Below, piece by piece: positions 55,660 through 63,513 of a stretch of 64,000 bases of DNA; the stretch's first letter is position 1; the number at the start of each line of letters is the position of its first letter. The notes beneath the pieces were generated by a model, which saw only the letters and a program-made list of their open reading frames with translations, was not told the DNA's origin and ran no database searches. The DNA is taken from NCBI GenBank assembly GCA_903642235.1, contig CAHJWL010000001.1, positions 1 through 64,000 of the forward strand. The letters run 5' to 3'. The DNA comes from Acidobacteriaceae bacterium (lineage in GTDB: Bacteria; Acidobacteriota; Terriglobia; Terriglobales; Acidobacteriaceae). The translations under genes and the position numbers were made by a program.

Positions 55660-56187
55660 TTAGAGGGCCGCACTCAGGGCTGGGTAGCGGCCGGCGTGGC
55701 TTGTCTCGTAGAGTGCGAGCAGACGGGCGCGCATCAGGTAGTAGGCACTAGCTGCCTCTTGAACATAGAAGGGACCACGCGCACTACCATAGTTCAAGAA
55801 GATGCCGAGAGCGATCTTGAACGTAGCCTTTCGCAGTGTAAGCGCATCGTGACGCATGCGCTCCGCGACGATAACGCTTTCCTGGAAGTTCCACTGCTGT
55901 GCGTAGCCGGCAATGGCCAGCAGCGTCGTCGCGTTCTCACGCATCTGTGCCAAGCCGTCGACACCGCCGACGAGGTGCCATAGATCGTCGGTCTCGAGAC
56001 CGAGCTGACCCTTGGTGGGGTGCAGATACTCCAGTGCAACCGTGCTGATGCCATCTGTCGGGACAGGCCTCAGACGGGAGAGGAGGTCGGTCCAGCTAAG
56101 CGAGGCGAGACGCCGCTGCTTCACATGCGCGTGAATCAGCATTCCGGCCAGGGTGAGAGAGGCGATAACTAGGATCAGAAGGCTCAT
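55660..56187 (-). CDS. Membrane-anchored protein, unknown function
   Basis: 175 residues. One N-terminal hydrophobic segment (LLILVIASLTLAGMLIH), then a soluble helical domain (LETDDLWHLVGGVDGLAQMR, LTLRKATFKIALGIFLNYG). Stop is followed by a ~270-bp gap before the GMC gene. Its start lies 9 bases after the next membrane protein's stop, so the two form an operon. No family name recognised. Confidence 0.7.
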   Translation of the reverse strand: MSLLILVIASLTLAGMLIHAHVKQRRLASLSWTDLLSRLRPVPTDGISTVALEYLHPTKGQLGLETDDLWHLVGGVDGLAQMRENATTLLAIAGYAQQWNFQESVIVAERMRHDALTLRKATFKIALGIFLNYGSARGPFYVQEAASAYYLMRARLLALYETSHAGRYPALSAAL

Positions 56188-56196
56188 ATGGGCTGA

Positions 56197-56961
56197 TCAC
56201 GTACGATGCACGTTGTCAAGATCGTATTGCACTCTGCGATGGAGAGCAAGTAAATATGCTTCCATATTTGGAGAAAGTGGAGCTCGCTCGGCTTCCGGCA
56301 GCCAGAAAGAGACGATCCAGAAGAGCAGAGCGCCCAAATAGGCGAACTCACGGATGCCGTCATAGAGGGAGAAGTCGCGCTGCCAACCAGCGAGAACGTG
56401 GAGGACGTCGCTTCCGAGATTGAGAAGTGCCCAGAGCGTAAGCCCCTGGCCTAAGGCGATTACGTGGCTTCGCCACTGTAGGCCGAGACGGTTCGCAGTC
56501 ATAATCATTGCTGCAAACAGCTCGCAAGTCAGCAGAGATGTGAATAGCGTAACCCGCTCCTCGAAAAGGTCTAATCCCTTCGCATTCGGAGAGCCAAGGC
56601 CGAAGGCGACTACAGCGGCAAGCATCAAACCGAGACTACCTGCTAAGAGGAAAGAGCGCCGAGCGTCGCTGACCCAGGTGCCGGTTGGACGAAGAACGAT
56701 ACGCGCGATCTCGAAAATCAATGCGATCTGAAACAGGTAGTCGAGAAATGCTGTGCTCCAGTAAGCCAAAAAATAGCCATGGTGGCTTCCGGATCTTGAG
56801 ACCAGAAAAAGAAGCGAGGTCATAAGGACGTGAAAAGCAATAAACGCCGTAAATACTGGAAATTTCCGGGTCCGTTGTCTAAAGGTCAGCACAGTGAGAA
56901 GAGCGATGTGGCCGAAAAAGCCTGCCGCCCACAGCACATTCGATAAGGAAGGGCTTGTCAT
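56197..56961 (-). CDS. Polytopic membrane protein, unknown function
   Basis: 254 residues with about seven hydrophobic segments, beginning LSNVLWAAGFFGHIALLTVLTF and ending LGALLFWIVSFWLP, then a charged tail. Similar membrane proteins of unknown role, often next to a single-pass partner, are frequent in Acidobacteria (from general knowledge). Start 11 bases before the end of the decayed peptide copy; the same strand as the peptide genes. Confidence 0.75.
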   Translation of the reverse strand: MTSPSLSNVLWAAGFFGHIALLTVLTFRQRTRKFPVFTAFIAFHVLMTSLLFLVSRSGSHHGYFLAYWSTAFLDYLFQIALIFEIARIVLRPTGTWVSDARRSFLLAGSLGLMLAAVVAFGLGSPNAKGLDLFEERVTLFTSLLTCELFAAMIMTANRLGLQWRSHVIALGQGLTLWALLNLGSDVLHVLAGWQRDFSLYDGIREFAYLGALLFWIVSFWLPEAERAPLSPNMEAYLLALHRRVQYDLDNVHRT

Positions 56962-56971
56962 CTCGCGATGA

Positions 56972-57130
56972 CTATTTTATAGGACCCAGAAGCCATAGAA
57001 GCCAGGAATCGCTTACGAGATCATAAGCAATATGTTGTGGAGTCCAAGCGTGGTCTCTACCTATGACGCCGGCATGATCTGGAGCGGCTGCAAGGCCGTT
57101 CGGGTTGCGAAGGAAGATATCTCTTCGCAT
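56972..57130 (-). pseudogene. Decayed third copy of the 51-aa secreted peptide family
   Basis: Open frame of 52 codons. The middle reads HAGVIGRDHAWTPQHIAYD, aligning with AHAGVMGTDPRPVGHIAAP of the neighbours. After that the original family frame reads IPGFYGFWV (like ILGFLGF) in another phase, indicating a frameshift. The signal peptide is not recognisable. Confidence 0.55.
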
Positions 57131-57200
57131 GCAAACTCCCGAACACTGCTATGAGGCGCTTCCTAACTGAAGAAAGCACTGATCGTTGAGTGCTGCCAAT

Positions 57201-57356
57201 CTAAAAGCCCAAGAAGCCAAGAATTGTTTGCGTGATTGTGGGTGCTGCGATATGTCCAACGGGGCGTGGATCTGTTCCCATGACACCGGCGTGAGCAGGG
57301 GCGGCGGTGAGGGCAATGAGGGAGGCGAGAACGATCGAGCGAAGGGATTTCTGCAT
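57201..57356 (-). CDS. 51-aa exported peptide, copy A
   Basis: ATG 57356. Signal peptide MQKSLRSIVLASLIALTAAPAHA with cleavage after AHA, leaving a 28-residue mature peptide that starts GVMGTDPRPVGHIA and ends TQTILGFLGF. 85% or more of residues match copy B at 57442-57597. Same length, 85 bases downstream. The ribosome binding site GGAGAT sits at the right distance. No cysteines, so not a disulfide-stabilised toxin. No family recognised; function unknown. Confidence 0.8.
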   Translation of the reverse strand: MQKSLRSIVLASLIALTAAPAHAGVMGTDPRPVGHIAAPTITQTILGFLGF

Positions 57357-57441
57357 GGGGGATCTCCGGATGAAGGGTGAAGGTGATGTTCTAAGGGGCT
57401 TGTCGCGGATCAGAGTGTGTCGTTCGAACGTGATCAGCCGT

Positions 57442-57597
57442 CTAGAAGCCGAAGAAGCTCAGGATCGTCTGCGTGATTGTGGGAGATGCGATGTGTCCAA
57501 CGGGACGCGGATCTGTACCCATCACACCGGCGTGGGCCGGGGCGGCGGCGAGGACGACCGTGGAGGCGAGGACGAACGAGCGGAGGAACTTCTGCAT
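57442..57597 (-). CDS. 51-aa exported peptide, copy B
   Basis: ATG 57597 with GGGAGAT six bases upstream. Signal peptide MQKFLRSFVLASTVVLAAAPAHA, then a 28-residue mature part starting GVMGTDPRPVGHIA and ending TQTILSFFGF. Starts the cluster of three copies and two membrane proteins on the minus strand. The leader carries a promoter (57644-57672) and an inverted repeat (57610-57633). Its extreme conservation with copy A in the mature part suggests selection on the peptide. Confidence 0.82.
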   Translation of the reverse strand: MQKFLRSFVLASTVVLAAAPAHAGVMGTDPRPVGHIASPTITQTILSFFGF

Positions 57598-57609
57598 GGC
57601 GGATCTCCC

Positions 57610-57633
57610 TAAGTGAGTACTGCTGTTCACTTA
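57610..57633 (-). promoter_or_regulatory. Inverted repeat TAAGTGA-N10-TCACTTA in the peptide leader
   Basis: Arms 57610-57616 and 57627-57633 are perfect. Lies between the predicted transcription start and the ribosome binding site of copy B, where a repressor or an RNA hairpin would act. Confidence 0.5.
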
Positions 57634-57643
57634 CGGTAGACGG

Positions 57644-57672
57644 ATTAGCACCATTCTCCTAGCGAATGTCAA
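57644..57672 (-). promoter_or_regulatory. Sigma-70-type promoter for the peptide cluster
   Basis: On the minus strand, TTGACA (57672-57667), a 17-base spacer and GCTAAT (57649-57644). The -35 is consensus and the -10 matches four of six. The start would be near 57637. Confidence 0.65.
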
Positions 57673-57739
57673 GGCTTAATACGGCTGTATTGGGTACCGA
57701 TTACTATCGCCACCTGTTTCGGCACTCTGCGGGAGAGAA

Positions 57740-58543
57740 CTACTTAATAATGCCTCGCGTGCTGGCTGCGATGAAGTCCGCCAAGTAGCGGACGTGCTCG
57801 TCTTCCTCGGTCGCTCGCGATCCGTCCTGGGGAGGGAGGGCGGCGCGCATTGCGGCGAGTGCGTCTGTGGTGTTCAGCTTTGAGGTCTGCAGCAGCCTGT
57901 AAGCGTGGCGGAGCTGCTTCAGTTGTACCGGCGTGAAGCCGCGGCGCTCGAGACCGACCTTGTTCAGGCCGTAGGCGTGATTGTTGCGCTCAATCGATGT
58001 CAGAGAATAGGGAAGGACATCCTGGGTGATGGTCGTGCCGCCGCCGATGTAGCTGTAGCGGCCGATGCGGCAGAACTGGTGAACCGGGCAGAGCGCGCCT
58101 ACGACTGCGAAGTCTTCTACGATCACATGGCCGGCGAGGGTGGCGGCGTTGGCAAGGATGCAGTGATTTCCGATATGAGAGTCGTGGCCGATGTGGGTGT
58201 AAGCCATGATGAGGCAGTTCCTGCCGACCGTTGTCTCGCCACCGCCGCCCGCGGTTCCACGGGAGATGGTGACAGATTCACGAATGGAGTTATCGTCACC
58301 AATCGTGAGGCGGGTAGGCTCGCCGGCATATTTCAGATCCTGGGGCGCAACACCGAGGCAGGCGAAGGAGAAGATCTTGTTGCCGGTGCCGAGGTGGGTG
58401 TGGCCCTCGATCACAACATGTGAGACCAGTTCGCACTCCTCCCCGAGAACGACGTCCGGGCCGATGGTGCAGAAGGGACCGATCGTGCAGGAGGCTGGAA
58501 CATGGACACCAGCGGCAATGAGGGAGGTGGGATGGATGGGCAA
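57740..58543 (-). CDS. lpxA: UDP-N-acetylglucosamine acyltransferase LpxA
   Basis: First lipid A step: adds a 3-hydroxyacyl chain to UDP-GlcNAc. Left-handed beta-helix hexapeptides are visible (IGPFCTIGPDVVLGEECELVSHVVIEGHTHLG), with catalytic His in the MAYTHIGHDSHIGNHCILAN block, and the C-terminal helical part (KVGLERRGFTPVQLKQLRHAYRLL). 267 residues. Follows fabZ by 6 bases in the usual fabZ-lpxA order. Confidence 0.95.
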   Translation of the reverse strand: MPIHPTSLIAAGVHVPASCTIGPFCTIGPDVVLGEECELVSHVVIEGHTHLGTGNKIFSFACLGVAPQDLKYAGEPTRLTIGDDNSIRESVTISRGTAGGGGETTVGRNCLIMAYTHIGHDSHIGNHCILANAATLAGHVIVEDFAVVGALCPVHQFCRIGRYSYIGGGTTITQDVLPYSLTSIERNNHAYGLNKVGLERRGFTPVQLKQLRHAYRLLQTSKLNTTDALAAMRAALPPQDGSRATEEDEHVRYLADFIAASTRGIIK

Positions 58544-58549
58544 GGCGGC

Positions 58550-59107
58550 CTACTCCGCCGCCTGGCTATCGGTTGTGCCGGTCGACGAGGGAGCGATGCT
58601 GGCGATCGCTGCCGCAGCCCGGTTGACGAGCGCGCAGGTAACGGTGGCCTCACAGGCAATCCTGCCTTCGACGGTGGCGACGCCGCGCATCTTGACGGCA
58701 GACGTGCGCCAGTTGAGGACTGTCACCTCGATGCGAAGCTGATCTCCGGGCGTAACGGGCCGGCGGAACTTAGCCTGCTCAATGCCGGTGAAGACCATGA
58801 GCTTCGAGTCGCGATCAGGGATCTCCGTCAGCAGAAGCGCGCCGCCGGCCTGCGCGATCGCCTCCACCATCAGAACGCCGGGCATGATGGGGTAGTGGGG
58901 AAAGTGGCCGGTGAAGTGGGGCTCGTTGGCTGTGACGTTTTTAATCGCCACAATGCGCTGCCTGCGCTCCATCTCGATCACGCGATCGATCAGCAGGAAA
59001 GGGTAGCGGTGCGGCAGGATGGCCATGATCTCGACCACGTCAAGAGTCTGTTTGGCGGGCGAGCTGGCGGTTTGTGGCTTAAGAAGATCGTCAGACATGG
59101 CACGCAT
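58550..59107 (-). CDS. fabZ: 3-hydroxyacyl-ACP dehydratase FabZ
   Basis: Dehydrates 3-hydroxyacyl-ACP in fatty-acid synthesis and competes with LpxA for substrate. Hot-dog fold: ILPHRYPFLLIDRVIEM, then NEPHFTGHFPHYPIMPGVLMVEAIAQAGG, where His and Glu are catalytic. 185 residues includes a C-terminal extension of about 30 residues (VNRAAAAIASIAPSSTGTT). Start is ATG 59107 or ATG 59098. A TATACT sequence sits just upstream of 59107 and may be a -10, leaving almost no leader. Confidence 0.94.
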   Translation of the reverse strand: MRAMSDDLLKPQTASSPAKQTLDVVEIMAILPHRYPFLLIDRVIEMERRQRIVAIKNVTANEPHFTGHFPHYPIMPGVLMVEAIAQAGGALLLTEIPDRDSKLMVFTGIEQAKFRRPVTPGDQLRIEVTVLNWRTSAVKMRGVATVEGRIACEATVTCALVNRAAAAIASIAPSSTGTTDSQAAE

Positions 59108-59332
59108 GAGTATAAAGGCCGGCTTAGCGGGCGTACGTGGTTGAGCGAAGACTGACAGCTACGCGAGATTAAGTGGTTAAGGACGACTGTTGCTCTCGCG
59201 GCTGCGAAGCGCAACTCCGCAAAAGGTGTAGTTACCTCTGAGTTACTGATTACGGAACTCTAATGACTTTAGATTGAACTTATGTTGAGGTAGTTGAGTA
59301 CCTCACCTTCTTTATGTTCTTTGAGGAATGCT

Positions 59333-59962
59333 ATGGGCCTTCGGTTATCTGCTTTGTCCTTCATGCTTCTTTATGGATCCGCCGCGAGCGCGCTTGCCGA
59401 TCCGATCTGGTACTCCCAGCCGACGATGCCTGCTCCGGCTGTGACGCTTACCGCTGCTGCGACAGGTCCGATTCGAGGTTATTTTGTCTTTCAAAGCGCG
59501 GGAGATCTCGACTCGATCGCACTTCTGGATGCCACAACGGGAGTAACCAGCCCGTACGTCTTCCCAAACCACTCCACCGTTGCGGGAGCGACCGCGGACT
59601 TCGGCAACGTCGCGGCAGGCGACCAACTGGTCTTTCTGCTCTTCAACGCGACGACAGGCACGACATTGCACTCAGATGGACAGAACGCCGATGGCGATGC
59701 GCACGCCTATACCACCCCGTATGCGGGCGGCCTGCTGAGCGGAAGCATGTTTCCGGCAGGAATTTACATCGGCTTTGAAGATTTGCTCGCCTCGCAGGGT
59801 TCAGACTTCGACTATAACGACAATGGTTTTATCTTCACGAACGTAGGTGCGAGTGTGCCGGTTACGCCTTCCGCTGTGCCTGAGCCGGGCTCGCTGGCGC
59901 TGCTTGGAACCGGCGCTCTGGGAGCCTTTGCCCTGCTGCGTGGGCGTTTCGAACGACGCTGA
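59333..59962 (+). CDS. Secreted PEP-CTERM protein with a DUF4114-like domain
   Basis: 209 residues. Signal peptide MGLRLSALSFMLLYGSAASALADP. Middle part resembles DUF4114: GDQLVFLLFNA, GIYIGFEDLLASQGSDFDYNDNGFIF. The C-terminus carries the PEP-CTERM sorting tail: VPEPGSLALLGTGALGAFALLRGRFERR, processed by exosortase systems and linked to exopolysaccharide. ATG 59333 has GAGG upstream; an in-frame ATG at 59294 adds a non-signal stretch. No exosortase gene is in the window. Confidence 0.85.
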   Translation: MGLRLSALSFMLLYGSAASALADPIWYSQPTMPAPAVTLTAAATGPIRGYFVFQSAGDLDSIALLDATTGVTSPYVFPNHSTVAGATADFGNVAAGDQLVFLLFNATTGTTLHSDGQNADGDAHAYTTPYAGGLLSGSMFPAGIYIGFEDLLASQGSDFDYNDNGFIFTNVGASVPVTPSAVPEPGSLALLGTGALGAFALLRGRFERR

Positions 59963-59988
59963 AAGGGTGGGAATGAGCTCTGCCCGGC

Positions 59989-60020
59989 GATAGGCCGTCT
60001 CCTTCTGGAAGCGGCCTATC
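59989..60020. terminator. Hairpin between the convergent PEP-CTERM and 60039 genes
   Basis: GATAGGCCG (59989-59997) pairs with CGGCCTATC (60012-60020), and the loop itself folds (CTTC/GAAG). No long T-run, but the position suits both genes. Confidence 0.55.
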
Positions 60021-60038
60021 TCGCTGTAGCTTAGGTAC

Positions 60039-60887
60039 TTATTTCTTCTTCTGCTGCAATGGTGCATCCGGATTGAACAGGTTGGCTGGAAGCGGCTGGT
60101 TGTAGTCGATTTTCCCCAGAAAACGCTGGTTGACGAGATCGCCGTTGCGATAGCGCGAGATCGTCAGGGGTGTGGGGATGCCGCCATATGTCTGGTAGTT
60201 GTCGTACTCCTCGCGATCCTCATCGTGGTCCTTGAACTGTGTATTCCGCCATTCGAAGGTGCGCGCGAGGGGCAGGTGCGTGTTGGCGTCCAGTTCGAGC
60301 GTGACTGCATCGTTCGTCGCGGAGAGCACAGTGACCTTGTCTGCGGTGCGGCGCTGGACCATGCTGGTGCCTTCGGCGACGACGACGACGCCCGGAGCCT
60401 GGAGCCAGACGGCGATCACTGCTTCGACCGAGTGCGCGCGCCGGCGCAGATAGTCTTCTACCTGCTCCTTTGGCAGGGGAGTTTTGCCTTTATAGGTAAG
60501 CTCGTATCCCTGGTCCGGTACCCAGACCTGGACCACGTCGCGCGTCTTCCCTGGCAGGATCATGCCCTTTGGGCTGATGAACTCGATGCGTTCGACCTGC
60601 GGCTTCCCGGCGAGCGGGAACTGGAAGTATTCGGCGAACTCCACATTCGAGCCGGTGGGCTGATCGCGAAAGAAGGCCGCAGTATGGCCCTGGGTAGTAA
60701 GGGTCTGGCGATTGAGCCATAGGGGACCGCCGAGAGCAGCGACCATCTGATTGAGAAGCTGACGGCCGCGCTCTTCGGGATTTGCGGAGTTGGAGGCAGG
60801 GGCAGCACTGGGAATGTCGTTGGCCTGCGCCCGGAGAGCGGCGGGGCAGGCCAGGAGAGAGAGCAGAACAAGGGAGCGCAGGTGCAT
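60039..60887 (-). CDS. Secreted protein with outer-membrane lipoprotein-sorting-like features
   Basis: 282 residues, signal peptide MHLRSLVLLSLLACPAALRAQ. The mature part has strand-rich blocks (EFAEYFQFPLAGKPQVERIEFISPKG, NDAVTLELDANTHLPLARTFEW, YGGIPTPLTISRYRNGDLV), the sort seen in LolA/LolB-like or DUF-type secreted domains. No firm family. Ends with a Lys tail (LQQKKK). Confidence 0.65.
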   Translation of the reverse strand: MHLRSLVLLSLLACPAALRAQANDIPSAAPASNSANPEERGRQLLNQMVAALGGPLWLNRQTLTTQGHTAAFFRDQPTGSNVEFAEYFQFPLAGKPQVERIEFISPKGMILPGKTRDVVQVWVPDQGYELTYKGKTPLPKEQVEDYLRRRAHSVEAVIAVWLQAPGVVVVAEGTSMVQRRTADKVTVLSATNDAVTLELDANTHLPLARTFEWRNTQFKDHDEDREEYDNYQTYGGIPTPLTISRYRNGDLVNQRFLGKIDYNQPLPANLFNPDAPLQQKKK

Positions 60888-60994
60888 AGCAGACCTTCAG
60901 GGCGGTGGCTCCACACAGGGAGCGAGATAGGGCAGAGAGAAGCAGATTCCTTCGCTGCGCAAAGGGTGACAGTCAAGACCGGGCCAGTGGAGGC

Positions 60995-61804
60995 CTAGCC
61001 GGTGAGAACCGCGCCGCCATTGACGTTGACGATCTCGCCTGACATGAAGCCGGCAAAGGGTGTGCAGAGAAAGAGGATAGGGCCTGCGACTTCGAGAACG
61101 TGCGCGGGGCGGCCGAGGGGGATGAGGGACATCGCTCTCTTGGACGCGGCGGGATCTGCGAGGGCAGCGGCGGACATCTCGGTGGCGACCCAGCCGGGGG
61201 CGACGCAGTTGACCAGGATGCCTCGCGGCGCGAGTTCGGAGGAGAGGGACTTGGTCAGCGAGACGAGGGCGCCCTTCGAGGCAGCGTAGTCGGCGTGGAA
61301 GGCCTCGCCACGCTGGGCGGCGGTGGAGGCGACGAGGATGATGTGGCCGCGCGGTGTATCACCAGCCTGAGGCTGGGCGAGCAGATGTGCGGTGGCTGCC
61401 TGAACAAGGCCGAAGACGCTCTGGAGGTTGATGGCGAGGGTGGAGGACCATTGCGCGTCGGGCATGGTGGCGATGGGCTGATCGTGCGCCGGCCAGACGC
61501 CGTGGTTGACGATGAGAATATCCAGAGCGCCGAACGCCGCGAGGGTGGCGGTGATGAGGGCGCGGCCGTCTGCGGGGGTGACCAGGGTTTGCTGGAGGGC
61601 ACGGCAGAGGTCGGGGCCGCCAAGCTCTGCGGCCAGGGCCTCGGCGCGGTCAGTGGCGGTGTTGAAGGAGAAGGCGACGCGGGCGCCGGCCTCGCGGAGC
61701 AGGCGGACGGTGGCGGCACCGATGCCGCGCGAGCCGCCGGTGATGAGGGCAGTGCGGCCGGCGAGGGACAGAGAGGGCGGCAGAGCTGGGGGCGAGGACG
61801 GCAT
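60995..61804 (-). CDS. SDR-family oxidoreductase
   Basis: 269 residues. Cofactor motif ALITGGSRGIGAATVRLL, then LDILIVNHGV (NAG-like), the Ser-Tyr-Lys triad in STAAQRGEAFHADYAASKGALV, and GWVATEMSAAALADPAA. Closing FAGFMSGEIVNVNGGAVL is typical of classical SDRs such as 3-oxoacyl-ACP reductases. ATG 61804 leaves a short Pro/Ser lead; longer starts reach antisense sequence. Substrate unknown. Confidence 0.9.
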   Translation of the reverse strand: MPSSPPALPPSLSLAGRTALITGGSRGIGAATVRLLREAGARVAFSFNTATDRAEALAAELGGPDLCRALQQTLVTPADGRALITATLAAFGALDILIVNHGVWPAHDQPIATMPDAQWSSTLAINLQSVFGLVQAATAHLLAQPQAGDTPRGHIILVASTAAQRGEAFHADYAASKGALVSLTKSLSSELAPRGILVNCVAPGWVATEMSAAALADPAASKRAMSLIPLGRPAHVLEVAGPILFLCTPFAGFMSGEIVNVNGGAVLTG

Positions 61805-61939
61805 AGGCCTGAGGCTAGGTGAGATGGAAGGGTGATGCAAGCGCGGCGGCATGATACTGTCGCTCGTGTCAGACATGGCCGGAGCGGACGCGAGCCGAAG
61901 GGGCGTCTTTCTCCGGCACTTCAAGGGTGAGGTGTGAGG

Positions 61940-62329
61940 ATGAAGAGAGTGATCCTGGTGGCACGCATTCTGCTGGGGCTGGTGTTTGTGGTCTTTGGCG
62001 CCAACCTGATTCTGCACTTTCTGCATATGCCGATGCCCACGGGAGATGCGGGGCAGTTGAGCGAGATTATGGACCGCAGCAAGTGGATGACGTTTACCGG
62101 GCTGGTGCAGCTGGTGGGCGGGATCCTGCTCTTGGTGGGGCGCTATGTTCCGCTCGGGCTGGCGCTGCTGGCTCCGGTGATCGTGAATATTCTGCTGTTT
62201 CACTTTCTGCTGCTGAGCGGTTCGGGCTCCGTGCCGGCGCTGGTGGTCACGGCACTTGAGGTGTTTCTGATCTGGGCATATCGAGGGTACTTCCGGACGC
62301 TGCTGGGATCGGCGCACGAGGTGAGTTAA
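61940..62329 (+). CDS. DoxX-family small membrane protein
   Basis: 129 residues with four membrane segments. ILLGLVFVVFGANLILHFLHMP opens, TFTGLVQLVGGILLLVGRYVPLGLALLAPVIVNILLFHFLL follows, then the final helix VVTALEVFLIWAYRGYF. DoxX-like topology; members act in redox or membrane protection, though this one is unassigned. ATG 61940 has GTGAGG-type ribosome binding. No partner genes. Confidence 0.75.
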   Translation: MKRVILVARILLGLVFVVFGANLILHFLHMPMPTGDAGQLSEIMDRSKWMTFTGLVQLVGGILLLVGRYVPLGLALLAPVIVNILLFHFLLLSGSGSVPALVVTALEVFLIWAYRGYFRTLLGSAHEVS

Positions 62330-62335
62330 AATCCG

Positions 62336-62362
62336 CCCCCCCCGGTACTTTGCGGGTAAAGT
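62336..62362 (+). repeat. C8 run plus small hairpin after the DoxX gene
   Basis: Eight Cs (62336-62343) and ACTTT-GCGGGT-AAAGT (62347-62362). It looks like part of a dispersed intergenic element. Confidence 0.35.
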
Positions 62363-62613
62363 CCTCAGGATCGAGGGCTTAGGCCGGGTTCTTCGCGGAG
62401 GAGTGCTGTTGCGAAGAGCTGCGGAGCGTGCGCGACGCGGTGGGCTGAAATCGTCCGAGGACTCAGGTAGGGAAGCGTTGGAGATCTCTGCGCTGTAGCC
62501 CTCTCCGTTTCCGATGCATTGTTTTCCAGTCTACGGACCGGGATGAGGCAAGTACGCCAGACGGGGACCGAGGCTAGGACGGCTGGCTGGACCTCCGCGA
62601 AGCGGCGAGGGGC

Positions 62614-63081
62614 TCAGCGCTTGCGCGATTTGACGGGTTTTGCCAGTGTCTGTTCTCTCTCGCTCAGACGATGGCGGCGGGCGGTGATGGCGCGTCGCTG
62701 CTCGGCGGGTGGGAGGGCGAGGGTAGTGCGGGCTCGGGGGGTGAGCTTCGCGAGCGTGAGGGCATGGGCGCGACGGAGACGATCGTGCCATTCCGGCGTG
62801 GAAAAGACGGTCCACTCGCTTGCCGCGATCCAGTGGATGCGGGCGAGGTAGGGGGCGGGGAGGAGGCCTCGGGTCTCGAGCAGGTCGCCATAGGCTTCAG
62901 GGCCGACAGGGAAGGAGATGACGGGGTGGTTGGAGCGGGCGGGGTCGAGGTCGATCAGCGCGAACATCTTGCCGCCGATCGCCTTATCGCCTACCCAGAA
63001 GACGAGATTGTCGCCGGACTGTATGATTTCGACGACGTGCGGAAGCGTCAGGAGGAAGGCGCGGGTGCTCTCGACGGTCAT
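62614..63081 (-). CDS. MmcQ/YjbR-family protein
   Basis: 155 residues. N-terminal VESTRAFLLTLPHVVEII and VFWVGDKAIGGKMFALIDLD, then SFPVGPEAYGDLLETRGLLPAPYLARIHWIAASEWTVF, the pattern of the MmcQ/YjbR double-stranded-DNA-mimic-like family. A basic C-terminal tail of ~40 residues (LPPAEQRRAITARRHRLSER) is extra. ATG 63081 lies 50 bases from the repeat array, and the open frame continues through the repeats with no similarity. Function not well known. Confidence 0.8.
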   Translation of the reverse strand: MTVESTRAFLLTLPHVVEIIQSGDNLVFWVGDKAIGGKMFALIDLDPARSNHPVISFPVGPEAYGDLLETRGLLPAPYLARIHWIAASEWTVFSTPEWHDRLRRAHALTLAKLTPRARTTLALPPAEQRRAITARRHRLSEREQTLAKPVKSRKR

Positions 63082-63130
63082 GGCGAGAGTGTAGCCGCTG
63101 GTGCTTCTGGACGGACGGAGAGGGAGAAGT

Positions 63131-63466
63131 AGATCCCTACGGGATGACAAACAAAAGGGAGAAGCAGGGCCCTGCGGGATGAGGGCAAAAAGAAGAAGCG
63201 GATCCCTACGGGATGACAACAAAAGGGAAAGCGGGCCCTGCGGGATGACAAACAAAGGGAGAAGCAGATCCCTACGGGATGACAAACAAAAAGAAAGTAG
63301 ATCCTTACGGGATGAGAACAAAAGGGAGAAGCAGATCCCTACGGGATGACAAACAAAAGGGAAAGCGGATCCCTACGGGATGACAAACAAAAGGGAAAGC
63401 GGATCCCTACGGGATGACAAACAAAGGAGAGCTGATCTCTGCGGGATGAGAACAAAAGGAAGAAGC
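63131..63466. repeat. Ten-copy tandem repeat, ~34-bp units with CCCTACGGGAT cores
   Basis: Units start with AGATCCCTACGGGATGACAA and end with AAAAGGGAGAAGC; copies differ at several positions (ATCCC/GCCCT, GGATGAG, AGAAAGT). Unit length 33-36 bases and no unique spacers, so not a CRISPR. The ATCCC-TAC-GGGAT part is a short hairpin, and this is the same motif as at 28431. Occupies the whole gap between yjbR-like and H1-like genes. Confidence 0.85.
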
Positions 63467-63513
63467 AAAGCCGCCTTTCCTGGCGCTTCTTCCTTGTCGA
63501 GAAAAGCTCTGTT

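Noticed and set aside
62335-62614. Region after the DoxX gene as an RNA gene
   Set aside because: Only a small hairpin and a C-run are visible; no known RNA motif could be placed.
63082-63321. Long N-terminal extension of the MmcQ/YjbR-like gene
   Set aside because: It is only translation of the repeat units; the family start is at ATG 63081.
63131-63466. CRISPR array
   Set aside because: Units are 33-36 bases, nearly identical throughout, without unique spacers, and no cas genes are in the window.
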